From contig CAZTXD010000043.1 in assembly GCA_964617995.1 (NCBI GenBank), forward strand, positions 1 to 24,556: a DNA stretch of 24,556 nucleotides, in the 5' to 3' direction. The translations under genes and the position numbers were made by a program. Shown in pieces: positions 7,225-13,217 of this stretch (position 1 is the first letter of the stretch; each line of letters starts with the position of its first letter). Source of the stretch: CAZTXD01 sp964617995 (lineage in GTDB: Bacteria > Actinomycetota > Acidimicrobiia > Spongiisociales > ZC4RG35). The notes below the pieces were generated by a model that was not told where the DNA came from, searched no databases, and saw nothing but the letters and a program-made list of their open reading frames with translations.

Positions 7225-8048
7225 GCCCCTTCCGCGCCTCGGCTGCCTTCACCCCAGAATGGGAGCACTTCCGCCTCCACATCGCCGACGGGGTGGCGGC
7301 CGTCACCTTCGACCGGCCCGAGCGGCTCAACGCCCTCACCTTCCAGGTGTATGCCGATCTACGCGACCTCCTCGCCGAGCTCCCTCATCGCGACGACGTC
7401 TCGGTGGTGGTCATCACCGGCGAGGGTCGGGGGTTCTGTTCGGGTGGGGATGTCGACGCGATCATCGGTGAGCTGCTGGAGATGGACTCACGTTCACTTC
7501 TCGAGTTCACCCGGATGACCGGGGCGGTGGTGGAGGGAATACGCCGGCTGCCTCTCCCGGTGATCGCCGCCGTGAACGGTGTGGCGGCCGGGGCGGGTGC
7601 GGTGATCGCCCTCGCCTCCGATTTTCGAATCGTCGCCCGCTCCGCCCGGTTCCATTTCCTCTTCACGCGGGTCGGCCTCGCCGGCGCCGACATGGGCTCG
7701 GCTTACCTGTTGCCCCGGGTGGTGGGGCTGGGGAGGGCGACTGAGCTGCTCATGCTGGGAGATCCCGTCGACGCCGAGAGAGCCGAGACGATCGGGCTCG
7801 CCACCCAGGTCACGGACGACGATGCTCTCCTCGAGGAGGCGCGGGGCCTGGCCACCCGCCTGGCTTCGGGTCCCACCTTCGCCTACGGGGCCACCAAACG
7901 GCTGCTCACCGAGGAGCAGGACATGAGCCTGTCGGCGGCCATCGAGCTCGAGGCCATGACTCAGGCGCTGCTGATGACCACCGAGGATCACGCAGAGTTC
8001 CATCGAGCATTCTCCGAGAAGCGCGACCCTCGCTGGAGCGGGCGGTGA
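7221..8048 (+). CDS. Enoyl-CoA hydratase/isomerase family protein (crotonase fold)
   Basis: A 275-residue crotonase-fold protein. Visible marks are RPERLNALTF, the oxyanion-hole strands GEGRGFCSGGDVDAI (about 67-81) and AAVNGVAAGAGAVIALASDFRI (about 116-137), and GLAGADMGSAYLLPRVVG. The first catalytic Glu of true enoyl-CoA hydratases (ALGGGCELA) is replaced by small residues here, while Asp157 sits where PaaG-type isomerases carry their acidic residue. It may therefore be an isomerase or ring-CoA hydratase/hydrolase rather than a standard hydratase. GTG 7221 overlaps the SDR stop (GTGA), and its own stop overlaps the next start in the same way. Substrate assignment rests on the operon context only. 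Confidence 0.9.
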   Translation: MSPFRASAAFTPEWEHFRLHIADGVAAVTFDRPERLNALTFQVYADLRDLLAELPHRDDVSVVVITGEGRGFCSGGDVDAIIGELLEMDSRSLLEFTRMTGAVVEGIRRLPLPVIAAVNGVAAGAGAVIALASDFRIVARSARFHFLFTRVGLAGADMGSAYLLPRVVGLGRATELLMLGDPVDAERAETIGLATQVTDDDALLEEARGLATRLASGPTFAYGATKRLLTEEQDMSLSAAIELEAMTQALLMTTEDHAEFHRAFSEKRDPRWSGR

Positions 8049-8596
8049 ACGGGGCGATCGTCGACGTCCTATTCGCCGGATACGCCCGGCCGGATGGAGT
8101 GGCCGGCACCGTGGGGCTGATACGCGACGGCTCCCACACGATCATCGTCGACCCGGGCATGGTGCCGGACCGGGCCGTCATCCTCGATTCCCTCGAGGAG
8201 CTCGGTGTCGGCGTCGCCCACGTCACCGACGTGGTCATCTCCCACCACCATCCCGACCACACGCTCAACATCGCTCTCTTTCCCCCGGTGCCCGTTCACG
8301 ACCACTGGGCGATATACGACGGTGACAAATGGACCGACCGGCCGGCGGAGGGGGCCTCGGTGTCGACGAATGTCCACCTGATCGAGACCCCCGGACACAC
8401 GCCCCAGGACATCACCACCCTGGTCAATACCGACGACGGGGTGGTGGCCTTCACCCATCTGTGGTGGTATGAGGGTCTCGAGGGCGACCGGCGGGCCACC
8501 GACATGGGGTCTTTGCTCGTCGAGCGGGAACGGGTGCTGGCGCTGGCCGATCTCATCGTCCCCGGTCACGGTCCCGCCTTCGAGGTGACGGGGTGA
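8045..8596 (+). CDS. MBL-fold metallo-hydrolase
   Basis: A short, 183-residue metallo-beta-lactamase-fold protein. The metal motif HxHxDH appears as HHHPDH at 67-72, a further ligand His is in TPGHTPQD, and the last in VPGHGP. The usual Gly-Asp that supplies the bridging Asp is not evident; the corresponding strand reads VAFTHLWW, so metal coordination may differ. The start is GTG 8045, overlapping the previous stop (GTGA). MBL-fold proteins hydrolyse thioesters, lactones, cyclic amides and other bonds. In this operon it could act on a ring-derived CoA thioester or be a non-canonical formamidase, but neither is shown by sequence. Confidence 0.88.
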   Translation: MNGAIVDVLFAGYARPDGVAGTVGLIRDGSHTIIVDPGMVPDRAVILDSLEELGVGVAHVTDVVISHHHPDHTLNIALFPPVPVHDHWAIYDGDKWTDRPAEGASVSTNVHLIETPGHTPQDITTLVNTDDGVVAFTHLWWYEGLEGDRRATDMGSLLVERERVLALADLIVPGHGPAFEVTG

Positions 8597-8982
8597 ACCG
8601 GCGCATCGAACCCGAAGGGATGCCCGCCGCGGTGGGTTTCTCCCACGCCGTCGAGACGACGGGCGAGCGAACGCTGTACGTGGCCGGTCAGACCGGTCAC
8701 CGCGCCGACGGGACGATCGACCCCGGGCTCGTCGACCAGTTCCGCCAGGCGGCGCACAACGCCGCCTCCTGCCTGGAGGCGGCCGGCTTCCCTCCCGACT
8801 CGGTGGTGCGCATGCTCATCTACACCACCGACCTCGCCGGCTACCGGGCCGATCTGGAGGCGATCGGTGAGGCCTACCGGGAGGTGTTCGGGCGCCACTA
8901 TCCGGCCATGGCCCTGTTCGGGGTCAGCGAGCTTTTCGACCCCGCCGCCCGGGTGGAGCTGGTGTGCACCGCCGTTCTGTGA
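8593..8982 (+). CDS. RidA/YjgF-like protein
   Basis: A 129-residue YjgF/YER057c/UK114-fold protein: TLYVAGQTGHRADGTI near the N-terminus, QAAHNAASCLEAAGF in the middle, and the C-terminal LFDPAARVELVCTAVL. RidA proper hydrolyses reactive enamines/imines using an Arg in a PARS-type motif. Here the matching stretch reads YPAMALFGV, so that Arg is replaced by Met, which places the protein outside the classical RidA group and makes imine deaminase activity uncertain. GTG 8593 overlaps the MBL gene stop (GTGA). It is the last gene of the SDR operon and is followed by a hairpin. A role on an enamine formed in 2-aminobenzoyl-CoA breakdown is inference. Confidence 0.88.
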   Translation: MNRRIEPEGMPAAVGFSHAVETTGERTLYVAGQTGHRADGTIDPGLVDQFRQAAHNAASCLEAAGFPPDSVVRMLIYTTDLAGYRADLEAIGEAYREVFGRHYPAMALFGVSELFDPAARVELVCTAVL

Positions 8983-9017
8983 ACGGAATCGCGGCTGAGA
9001 GCCACAATTCCGTTCAC
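8979..9017. terminator. Nested hairpin after the SDR-RidA operon
   Basis: Perfect 11-bp arms GTGAACGGAAT (8979-8989) and ATTCCGTTCAC (9007-9017) enclose a smaller GGCT/AGCC hairpin. The left arm includes the RidA-like stop codon. No T-tract follows. The right arm also forms TTCCGT-TC-ACGGAA (9008-9021) with the next bases. Termination or RNA protection is the simplest reading; an operator is the alternative. Confidence 0.55.
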
Positions 9018-9069
9018 GGAAAGGCCTCCGGGGTCGATCGCCTGGTACTTTCAGGAAGACGCCTACTCA

Positions 9070-9142
9070 GCTGATCGACTACGACTACCCCGAGGAGAAG
9101 GTCGCCGCCGCCATGGAGAGGATCCCCTCGGTGGCCGGCTGA
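9070..9142 (+). other. Intergenic tail with short HisG-like reading frame
   Basis: The region 8983-9151 holds no confident gene. Within it, from CTG 9071 to TGA 9142, a frame reads LIDYDYPEEKVAAAMERIPS and three more residues. The LxDYDxP start and the spacing to Ala and Pro resemble the beginning of the regulatory part of long-form ATP phosphoribosyltransferase (HisG). There is no ATG/GTG start, and TACTTT (9046-9051) upstream is a possible -10. It could be a decayed gene remnant or chance. Confidence 0.2.
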
Positions 9143-9151
9143 CCGCCGGCC

Positions 9152-9784
9152 TCACCGGGGCTCGGTCACCGAGGCGACTTCCTCCATCGCCAGGAGAGCG
9201 TTGCTCAGGAGGCCCAGCTTGTCGGGTCCTACGATGAAACGGAGTGTGATCGAGCCATCATCGGTCATGAGAGCGTCCTCGAGGTCGACGCTGGGATCGA
9301 TCGACGACAGGCCGTCTCGGACACCGAGGAACGCCGCCGCCGGCTTGACCCTCACCTCGAGGGCCACTCCCGTGCGGAAACGGGATATCCACTCGTTGAC
9401 ATAGCGCAGCCCCAGGAGGACCACCATGCCGACGCCGGTGGCCAACAGGGCTATGGCGTACTCCCCGCTGCCTGCCGCCATTCCCACCGCCGCGGCTGCC
9501 CACAGGCCGGCTGCGGTGGTCAAGCCCTTGATGAGGGCTCCCGATCGGAAGATCGCCCCCGCGCCCAGGAAACCGATGCCGCTGACTATCTGCGCCGCCA
9601 CCCGGGACGGGTCGAGGGCGTCGAAGGCATGCTCGGAGAGGAGGGTGAAAAGTGCCGCGCCCAGACCGACCATGCTGTGGGTCCGCAGCCCCGCCGCCTT
9701 GCCGGTCACCTCGCGTTCGATGCCGAGCACGGCCGCCAGGCCGGTTCCCATCACGATTCGCAGGAAGAAGTCCCAAATGTCCAT
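9152..9784 (-). CDS. MgtC/SapB-family membrane protein
   Basis: A 210-residue protein with about five hydrophobic segments in residues 1-127 and a soluble C-terminal domain (about 140-210) that may be ACT-like. Family marks are GIEREVTGKAAGLRTHSMVGLGAALF near the N-terminus and GIGFLGAGAIFRSG in the third segment. MgtC proteins are linked to Mg2+ limitation and inhibition of F1Fo ATP synthase in pathogens, but most environmental members are uncharacterised. ATG 9784 lies 12 bases after the kynureninase-like stop, so it looks like the last gene of the MerR-kynA operon. No functional link to tryptophan breakdown is known; a passenger gene or an ion-homeostasis role are both possible. Confidence 0.9.
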   Translation of the reverse strand: MDIWDFFLRIVMGTGLAAVLGIEREVTGKAAGLRTHSMVGLGAALFTLLSEHAFDALDPSRVAAQIVSGIGFLGAGAIFRSGALIKGLTTAAGLWAAAAVGMAAGSGEYAIALLATGVGMVVLLGLRYVNEWISRFRTGVALEVRVKPAAAFLGVRDGLSSIDPSVDLEDALMTDDGSITLRFIVGPDKLGLLSNALLAMEEVASVTEPR

Positions 9785-9796
9785 CTCAGTCCTCTC

Positions 9797-10927
9797 TCAT
9801 GCCAGACGGTGAATGATCTCGCCCAGGCGGTCGATGTCGTCGGCATCGTGATAGATGCCCAGACCGATCCGCCACCTGTCGGCCCGATAGTCGGTGATGA
9901 TGTCCCGCTCGTGCATCCGGCGGTACAGGTCTCCGGCGTCGGCACGGCGGAAGGTGAGGAAGTTCCCCCTGTCCCGACCGTTCTCCTCGGGCACCAGCCG
10001 CGACCTCATCCCGGCGGGGAGAGCCTCGAGGAGTCGTCGCTGGAGGGACCGGACGTGGTCGTGGATCGCCTCCACCGTCACCTGCTCGTCCTCCAGCCAG
10101 CCCAGCACCGCATCCAGCCGGTACACACCGGCCGGGTCGAAGGTGGCCCCGGCGAACCGCTGGCCTCCGGACGAGTAGGCGACACCGCCCTGCTGACCAT
10201 CGGTCAGCTCCCCGAAACCGGCGAACCAGCCGGTATTGGCAGGCCGAGCCGGCGCCGAGCCGGGGACGTGGAGGAAGCAGACGCCCTCGCCGGCCATGGC
10301 GTACTTGTATCCTCCTGCCAGGTAGAAGGCCCGATCGGCGATGTCGCCCAGGTCGGTGGGCAGCGCCATGAAGCCGTGGTAGCCGTCGACGACGATCACG
10401 GCCCGGTCACCGAGAGCCGACACCAGCTCGTCCAGGTCTTCGGTCACGTAGGCGGAGTTGAAGTGCACGTGGCTGAAGAACACCAGGTCGTGGTCGTCGA
10501 AGGAGTCGACGAACCGGTCGGGGAAGCTGTCGAACGGCTCGGCGGAGACACGGGTGGCGACGGCCATCCCTTCCTCCTCCCATCTCGCCAGCTGACGCGC
10601 GAACGAGTGGAACTCGGAGTCGGTGGTGAGGACACGGAAAGGGGCGGGCAGCGTCGAGGCGATCCGGACGACGAACTCGTGGGTGTTGGGGGCGAAGACG
10701 AGGCTGTCGGGACCGGCCAGACCCAGGACCCGGGCCACCCTGCGGCGGGCCTGCGGCAGCACCGATTCGAACACGTGGTCCCACTTGTCGTCCATCAGGG
10801 AGGCGGCGTCTTCCCACGCCCGGGCGTGGGCGTCGAAGGTGACGTCGGGCCACGGATGATGGGAATGGGCCGCGGCGTGCAACCGTCCCGGCCGGGCACC
10901 CAGGAAACGAGAGAAGCCCTCCTTCAC
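9797..10927 (-). CDS. kynU: Kynureninase-like class V PLP enzyme
   Basis: A 376-residue fold-type I PLP enzyme, expected to cleave kynurenine to anthranilate and alanine. Asp181 in VVDGYHGFMA should bind the pyridine nitrogen, and Lys209 in AGGYKYAMAGEG should form the Schiff base. TGWFAGFGELTD and the end DIITDYRADRWRIGLGIYHD match the kynureninase pattern, in which xxDYRxxxxRxGxxxxY is characteristic. The N-terminus (LHAAAHSHHPWPDVT) differs from well-studied kynureninases, so it is a divergent branch. GTG 10927 overlaps the kynA stop (GTGA); the frame is open further upstream, but only inside kynA. Direct coupling to tryptophan dioxygenase is the best support for function. Another class V lyase or aminotransferase activity cannot be excluded. 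Confidence 0.78.
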   Translation of the reverse strand: MKEGFSRFLGARPGRLHAAAHSHHPWPDVTFDAHARAWEDAASLMDDKWDHVFESVLPQARRRVARVLGLAGPDSLVFAPNTHEFVVRIASTLPAPFRVLTTDSEFHSFARQLARWEEEGMAVATRVSAEPFDSFPDRFVDSFDDHDLVFFSHVHFNSAYVTEDLDELVSALGDRAVIVVDGYHGFMALPTDLGDIADRAFYLAGGYKYAMAGEGVCFLHVPGSAPARPANTGWFAGFGELTDGQQGGVAYSSGGQRFAGATFDPAGVYRLDAVLGWLEDEQVTVEAIHDHVRSLQRRLLEALPAGMRSRLVPEENGRDRGNFLTFRRADAGDLYRRMHERDIITDYRADRWRIGLGIYHDADDIDRLGEIIHRLA

Positions 10928-12012
10928 GACTGGTACCGGAAGCGCATCTTCTCGGCCAGCTCCTCGGGCAGCTCGGGGCGGGCCGACCGGGGGACGAGGA
11001 AGGTGGGAAGCAGCAGCAGATCGGGGAAGGCACGGGTCCGCTCCGCCAGCCTGAGCAGATACTTGGCGCCCGCCGACCCTCCGGTGCCGATCTTGGAGCC
11101 GATCATCCGCTGGACCATCAGGGCATGGCGATAGCGCCAGGTGGCGAAACCCTGATCGACGTCCACCAGCAGCTCCAGCAACCGGAACGGCTCCTGGAGA
11201 GCCGGCTGGTCGCGATACATCGATATGAACAGCGCCGCCTGGAATGCCCGATACGACAGCCGCCGGATGCCCGCCGTCACCATCTCGGCGTGGCGGTCCG
11301 GGTCGAAGGCCGCCTCGAACTGGCTGATGGTCTTGTCGAATGAGCGAAGCTGGTCGCTGCGTTCGTCCTCGCCCAGGTTGGGGTTGGCGGCGATCACCTC
11401 CCGGTCGGCCGCCAGCATCGACCTGACCGACGTCGCGTAGGCCTCCCAGAAGGCATACTCGTCCAGGAAGGGCGTCCGGGCCAACCACCGCTCGACGGCG
11501 TCGTGGAGTGACGGCTCCTCCTCCGACGCCTCCACCTCCTCCCGGTGAGCCGCCGACAGCCGGTGGGTGTAGGGAGCGCCTTCGAACAGCAAGCGATCAT
11601 CCGGCCTCACCCCGAGGCGGTTCTCTATCAGCCGGAACTGCACCGACTGGAAGCCCGAGGCGGGCACGAGATGATCCCGGAACTCGAGGAAGTCCATCGG
11701 CGTCATCGTCTCGAGCACGTCGAGCTGGTCCACCAGGAGCCTCTGGATCACCGTTATCCGACGGAGCCGGGCGACGACGCGCCCCGTGTCGTGCTCGTCG
11801 AGGCTCTCACCGGAGAACGCCCCCATCACGTCCTCGAGCTCCCACAGGATCTGCTTGAACCACAGCTCGTAGGCCTGGTGGACCACGATGAAAAGCATCT
11901 CGTCGTGGACGGGCTCGCCTGCCCGGGCGCTCTCGAGCTGCTGGGCGGCGAGCAGGTCGTCGAGGTTCAGGTAGGCGTGGTAGTAGAGGCCGGGGTTCCT
12001 CTGGTCGTCCAT
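10924..12012 (-). CDS. kynA: Tryptophan 2,3-dioxygenase
   Basis: A cytoplasmic heme enzyme that opens L-tryptophan to N-formylkynurenine. The 362-residue product carries the TDO core: YHAYLNLDDLLAAQ, HDEMLFIVVHQAYELWFK (His45 is the distal active-site His), WRYRHALMVQRMIGSKIGTG, with His296 as probable heme ligand, and GTGGSAG at 309-315, which binds substrate. It is longer than compact bacterial TDOs because of a segment around residues 150-185 (SAAHREEVEASEEEPS). ATG 12012 lies 9 bases after the MerR stop, and the stop overlaps the kynU-like start, so MerR-kynA-kynU form one transcription unit. No separate promoter is obvious. All key residues appear intact. Confidence 0.96.
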   Translation of the reverse strand: MDDQRNPGLYYHAYLNLDDLLAAQQLESARAGEPVHDEMLFIVVHQAYELWFKQILWELEDVMGAFSGESLDEHDTGRVVARLRRITVIQRLLVDQLDVLETMTPMDFLEFRDHLVPASGFQSVQFRLIENRLGVRPDDRLLFEGAPYTHRLSAAHREEVEASEEEPSLHDAVERWLARTPFLDEYAFWEAYATSVRSMLAADREVIAANPNLGEDERSDQLRSFDKTISQFEAAFDPDRHAEMVTAGIRRLSYRAFQAALFISMYRDQPALQEPFRLLELLVDVDQGFATWRYRHALMVQRMIGSKIGTGGSAGAKYLLRLAERTRAFPDLLLLPTFLVPRSARPELPEELAEKMRFRYQS

Positions 12013-12021
12013 ACCTCCACA

Positions 12022-12705
12022 CTATGCCGGTTCGGTGCCGGACCCCGGCGGGGGCGGTCGTCGGTCGGACGTGGCGCCGGTGAGGCGGCGGTGGCGGTCG
12101 ACGTGGGCCATCCGGCGCAGGGCCAGAATCACCGGTTCGAACAGCACCGTGCCCAGCACCGCATACGTGAGGGCGCCGGTGCCGTCGCCGGCCGGTTCCC
12201 AGTCGTCGGGGATCTCCCGCTCGGCGAGCAGGCGGGCGACGTCGGCGTAACCCGCCAGTCCCTCGATGGTGTACGTACCCGGCCAGTGCTCGTCCAGGGC
12301 CGCCAGGGCACGTTCCAGCATGGCGTATCCCGCCGACCCGGGATCCACCTGCCAGCCCAGCCGTGACAGGAGAGACTCGATCACGGGGTGGGGCTCCCCC
12401 GAGCCGGGGGGATGGAGCGACCGCAGCGCCGTCTCGATGTGACGCGACTCTGCCACCGACCGCGGCTCGTCGAGAGCGGCGACCACCTCCCGGATGGTGG
12501 CCACCGACAGGCCCGCCACCTCACGCAACGACCGGATCAGGCTCAGCCGCTCGACGTGGCCCTGGCCGTAGCTGGCCTGGTTGGCGGCGGTCTTGTGCCC
12601 TCGCTCCAACAGGCCCTCCCGGATGTAGTACTTGATGGTGGGCACCGGCACCCCGGCTGCCTCACCCAATTCCGAGATCCGCATCGGGTCTCCGTTGACA
12701 GACAT
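12022..12705 (-). CDS. MerR-family transcriptional regulator
   Basis: A 227-residue regulator. The winged-helix MerR head spans about residues 8-78: MRISELGEAAGVPVPTIKYY, then REGLLERGHKTAANQASYG and VAGLSVATIREVV. The C-terminal part (about 80-227) is helical with two alanine-rich stretches and probably dimerises and binds an unknown ligand; the last 20 residues are Pro/Arg-rich. ATG 12705 gives MSVNGDPMRI; an internal ATG (MRISELG) is possible. It heads the kynA operon and lies divergent to a small membrane-protein gene, with a large AT-rich dyad only 2 bases before its start. Autoregulation and control of both directions is the natural inference, with tryptophan or kynurenine as candidate signals. 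Confidence 0.92.
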   Translation of the reverse strand: MSVNGDPMRISELGEAAGVPVPTIKYYIREGLLERGHKTAANQASYGQGHVERLSLIRSLREVAGLSVATIREVVAALDEPRSVAESRHIETALRSLHPPGSGEPHPVIESLLSRLGWQVDPGSAGYAMLERALAALDEHWPGTYTIEGLAGYADVARLLAEREIPDDWEPAGDGTGALTYAVLGTVLFEPVILALRRMAHVDRHRRLTGATSDRRPPPPGSGTEPA

Positions 12706-12707
12706 GG

Positions 12708-12748
12708 TGGATAGTAATACTATCTGTAATAGATACTATTACTATCCA
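12708..12748. promoter_or_regulatory. Double-palindrome operator/promoter between MerR and membrane protein genes
   Basis: Two 15-bp palindromes, GATAGTAATACTATC (12710-12724, perfect) and GATACTATTACTATC (12732-12746, one mismatch), have centres 22 bp apart, about two helical turns. Together they form a larger dyad with 18-base arms (12708-12725 and 12731-12748), one mismatch and a GTAAT loop. The block is almost purely A/T-rich in a GC-rich region. TACTAT hexamers occur on both strands: on the minus strand one ends 5 bases before the MerR ATG, and on the plus strand 12734-12745 is TACTAT twice in tandem. It therefore probably overlaps both divergent -10 elements. Confidence 0.8.
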
Positions 12749-12768
12749 TATGATGTGAGGTGATCGTC

Positions 12769-13182
12769 GTGGCGCCCGTGTCTCGCCGTCTGGCCGGTGT
12801 CCTGTTGGTGCTGTTCCCGACCGTGGTGTTCGGCGGGGTGAGTCTCCTGTCGATGCTGGTGGGTGACCCCGCCTACCGGGAGAACGCCCTCCGTCAGGAT
12901 CTGTGGCGGGCCGGCCACGCCCACGCCGGAGTGCTGCTGGTGCTCTCGCTGGTGCTGCTTCGGTACGTGGACGAGGCTCGTCTGGGCGACAGAGCCCGCC
13001 TCGTTGCCCGGCTGGCGGTCCCGGCGGCGGCCATCCTCATACCGACCGCCTTCTTCCTGTCGGTGGTCTCACCGGATGCCACCGAGCCCAATGCCCTCAT
13101 CTGGCTGGCGCCCCTGGGAGGGGTGTCGCTGGTGGTGGGGATGCTCACGCTCGGAATCGGACTGCTGCGCAACCGAGACTGA
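12769..13182 (+). CDS. Small four-helix membrane protein, unknown function
   Basis: I do not recognise a named family. From GTG 12769 the product has 137 residues and four hydrophobic segments, at about 7-27, 47-63, 73-93 and 104-130. Between the first two lies a charged loop with WRAGHAHAGVLLVL; the paired His residues at the membrane boundary could bind heme or metal (inference). GTG 12769 is chosen because GAGGTG at 12757-12762 lies 6 bases before it as a Shine-Dalgarno; an in-frame GTG at 12760 would add three residues (MIV). It is divergent from the MerR gene across the double palindrome, so it is likely a direct target of that regulator. The next gene has its own candidate promoter 35 bases on. 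Confidence 0.82.
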   Translation: MAPVSRRLAGVLLVLFPTVVFGGVSLLSMLVGDPAYRENALRQDLWRAGHAHAGVLLVLSLVLLRYVDEARLGDRARLVARLAVPAAAILIPTAFFLSVVSPDATEPNALIWLAPLGGVSLVVGMLTLGIGLLRNRD

Positions 13183-13202
13183 TCCGGCAGCCCCCGATCG
13201 GT

Positions 13203-13208
13203 TACCTT
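13203..13208 (+). promoter_or_regulatory. Candidate -10 of the CoA ligase operon (TACCTT)
   Basis: TACCTT is followed by GAGGGG, then GTG 13215 and ATG 13218. The 6-base gap to GTG fits leaderless initiation there; alternatively GAGGGG serves as a close Shine-Dalgarno for ATG 13218. No clear -35 is visible. Confidence 0.45.
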
Positions 13209-13217
13209 GAGGGGGTG

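Noticed and set aside
9629..11134. Plus-strand open frame (about 501 codons) opposite MgtC, kynureninase-like and kynA genes
   Set aside because: It is low-complexity Gly/Val/His-rich translation antisense to clear genes.
10928..11488. N-terminal extension of the kynureninase-like protein by 187 codons
   Set aside because: It runs within kynA in another frame with Arg/Pro/Gly-rich sequence; the GTGA overlap gives a natural start.
12708..12748. CRISPR repeat or transposon end
   Set aside because: There are only two palindromic copies with 22-bp phasing, placed exactly between divergent genes beside a regulator; there is no spacer array, transposase or target duplication.
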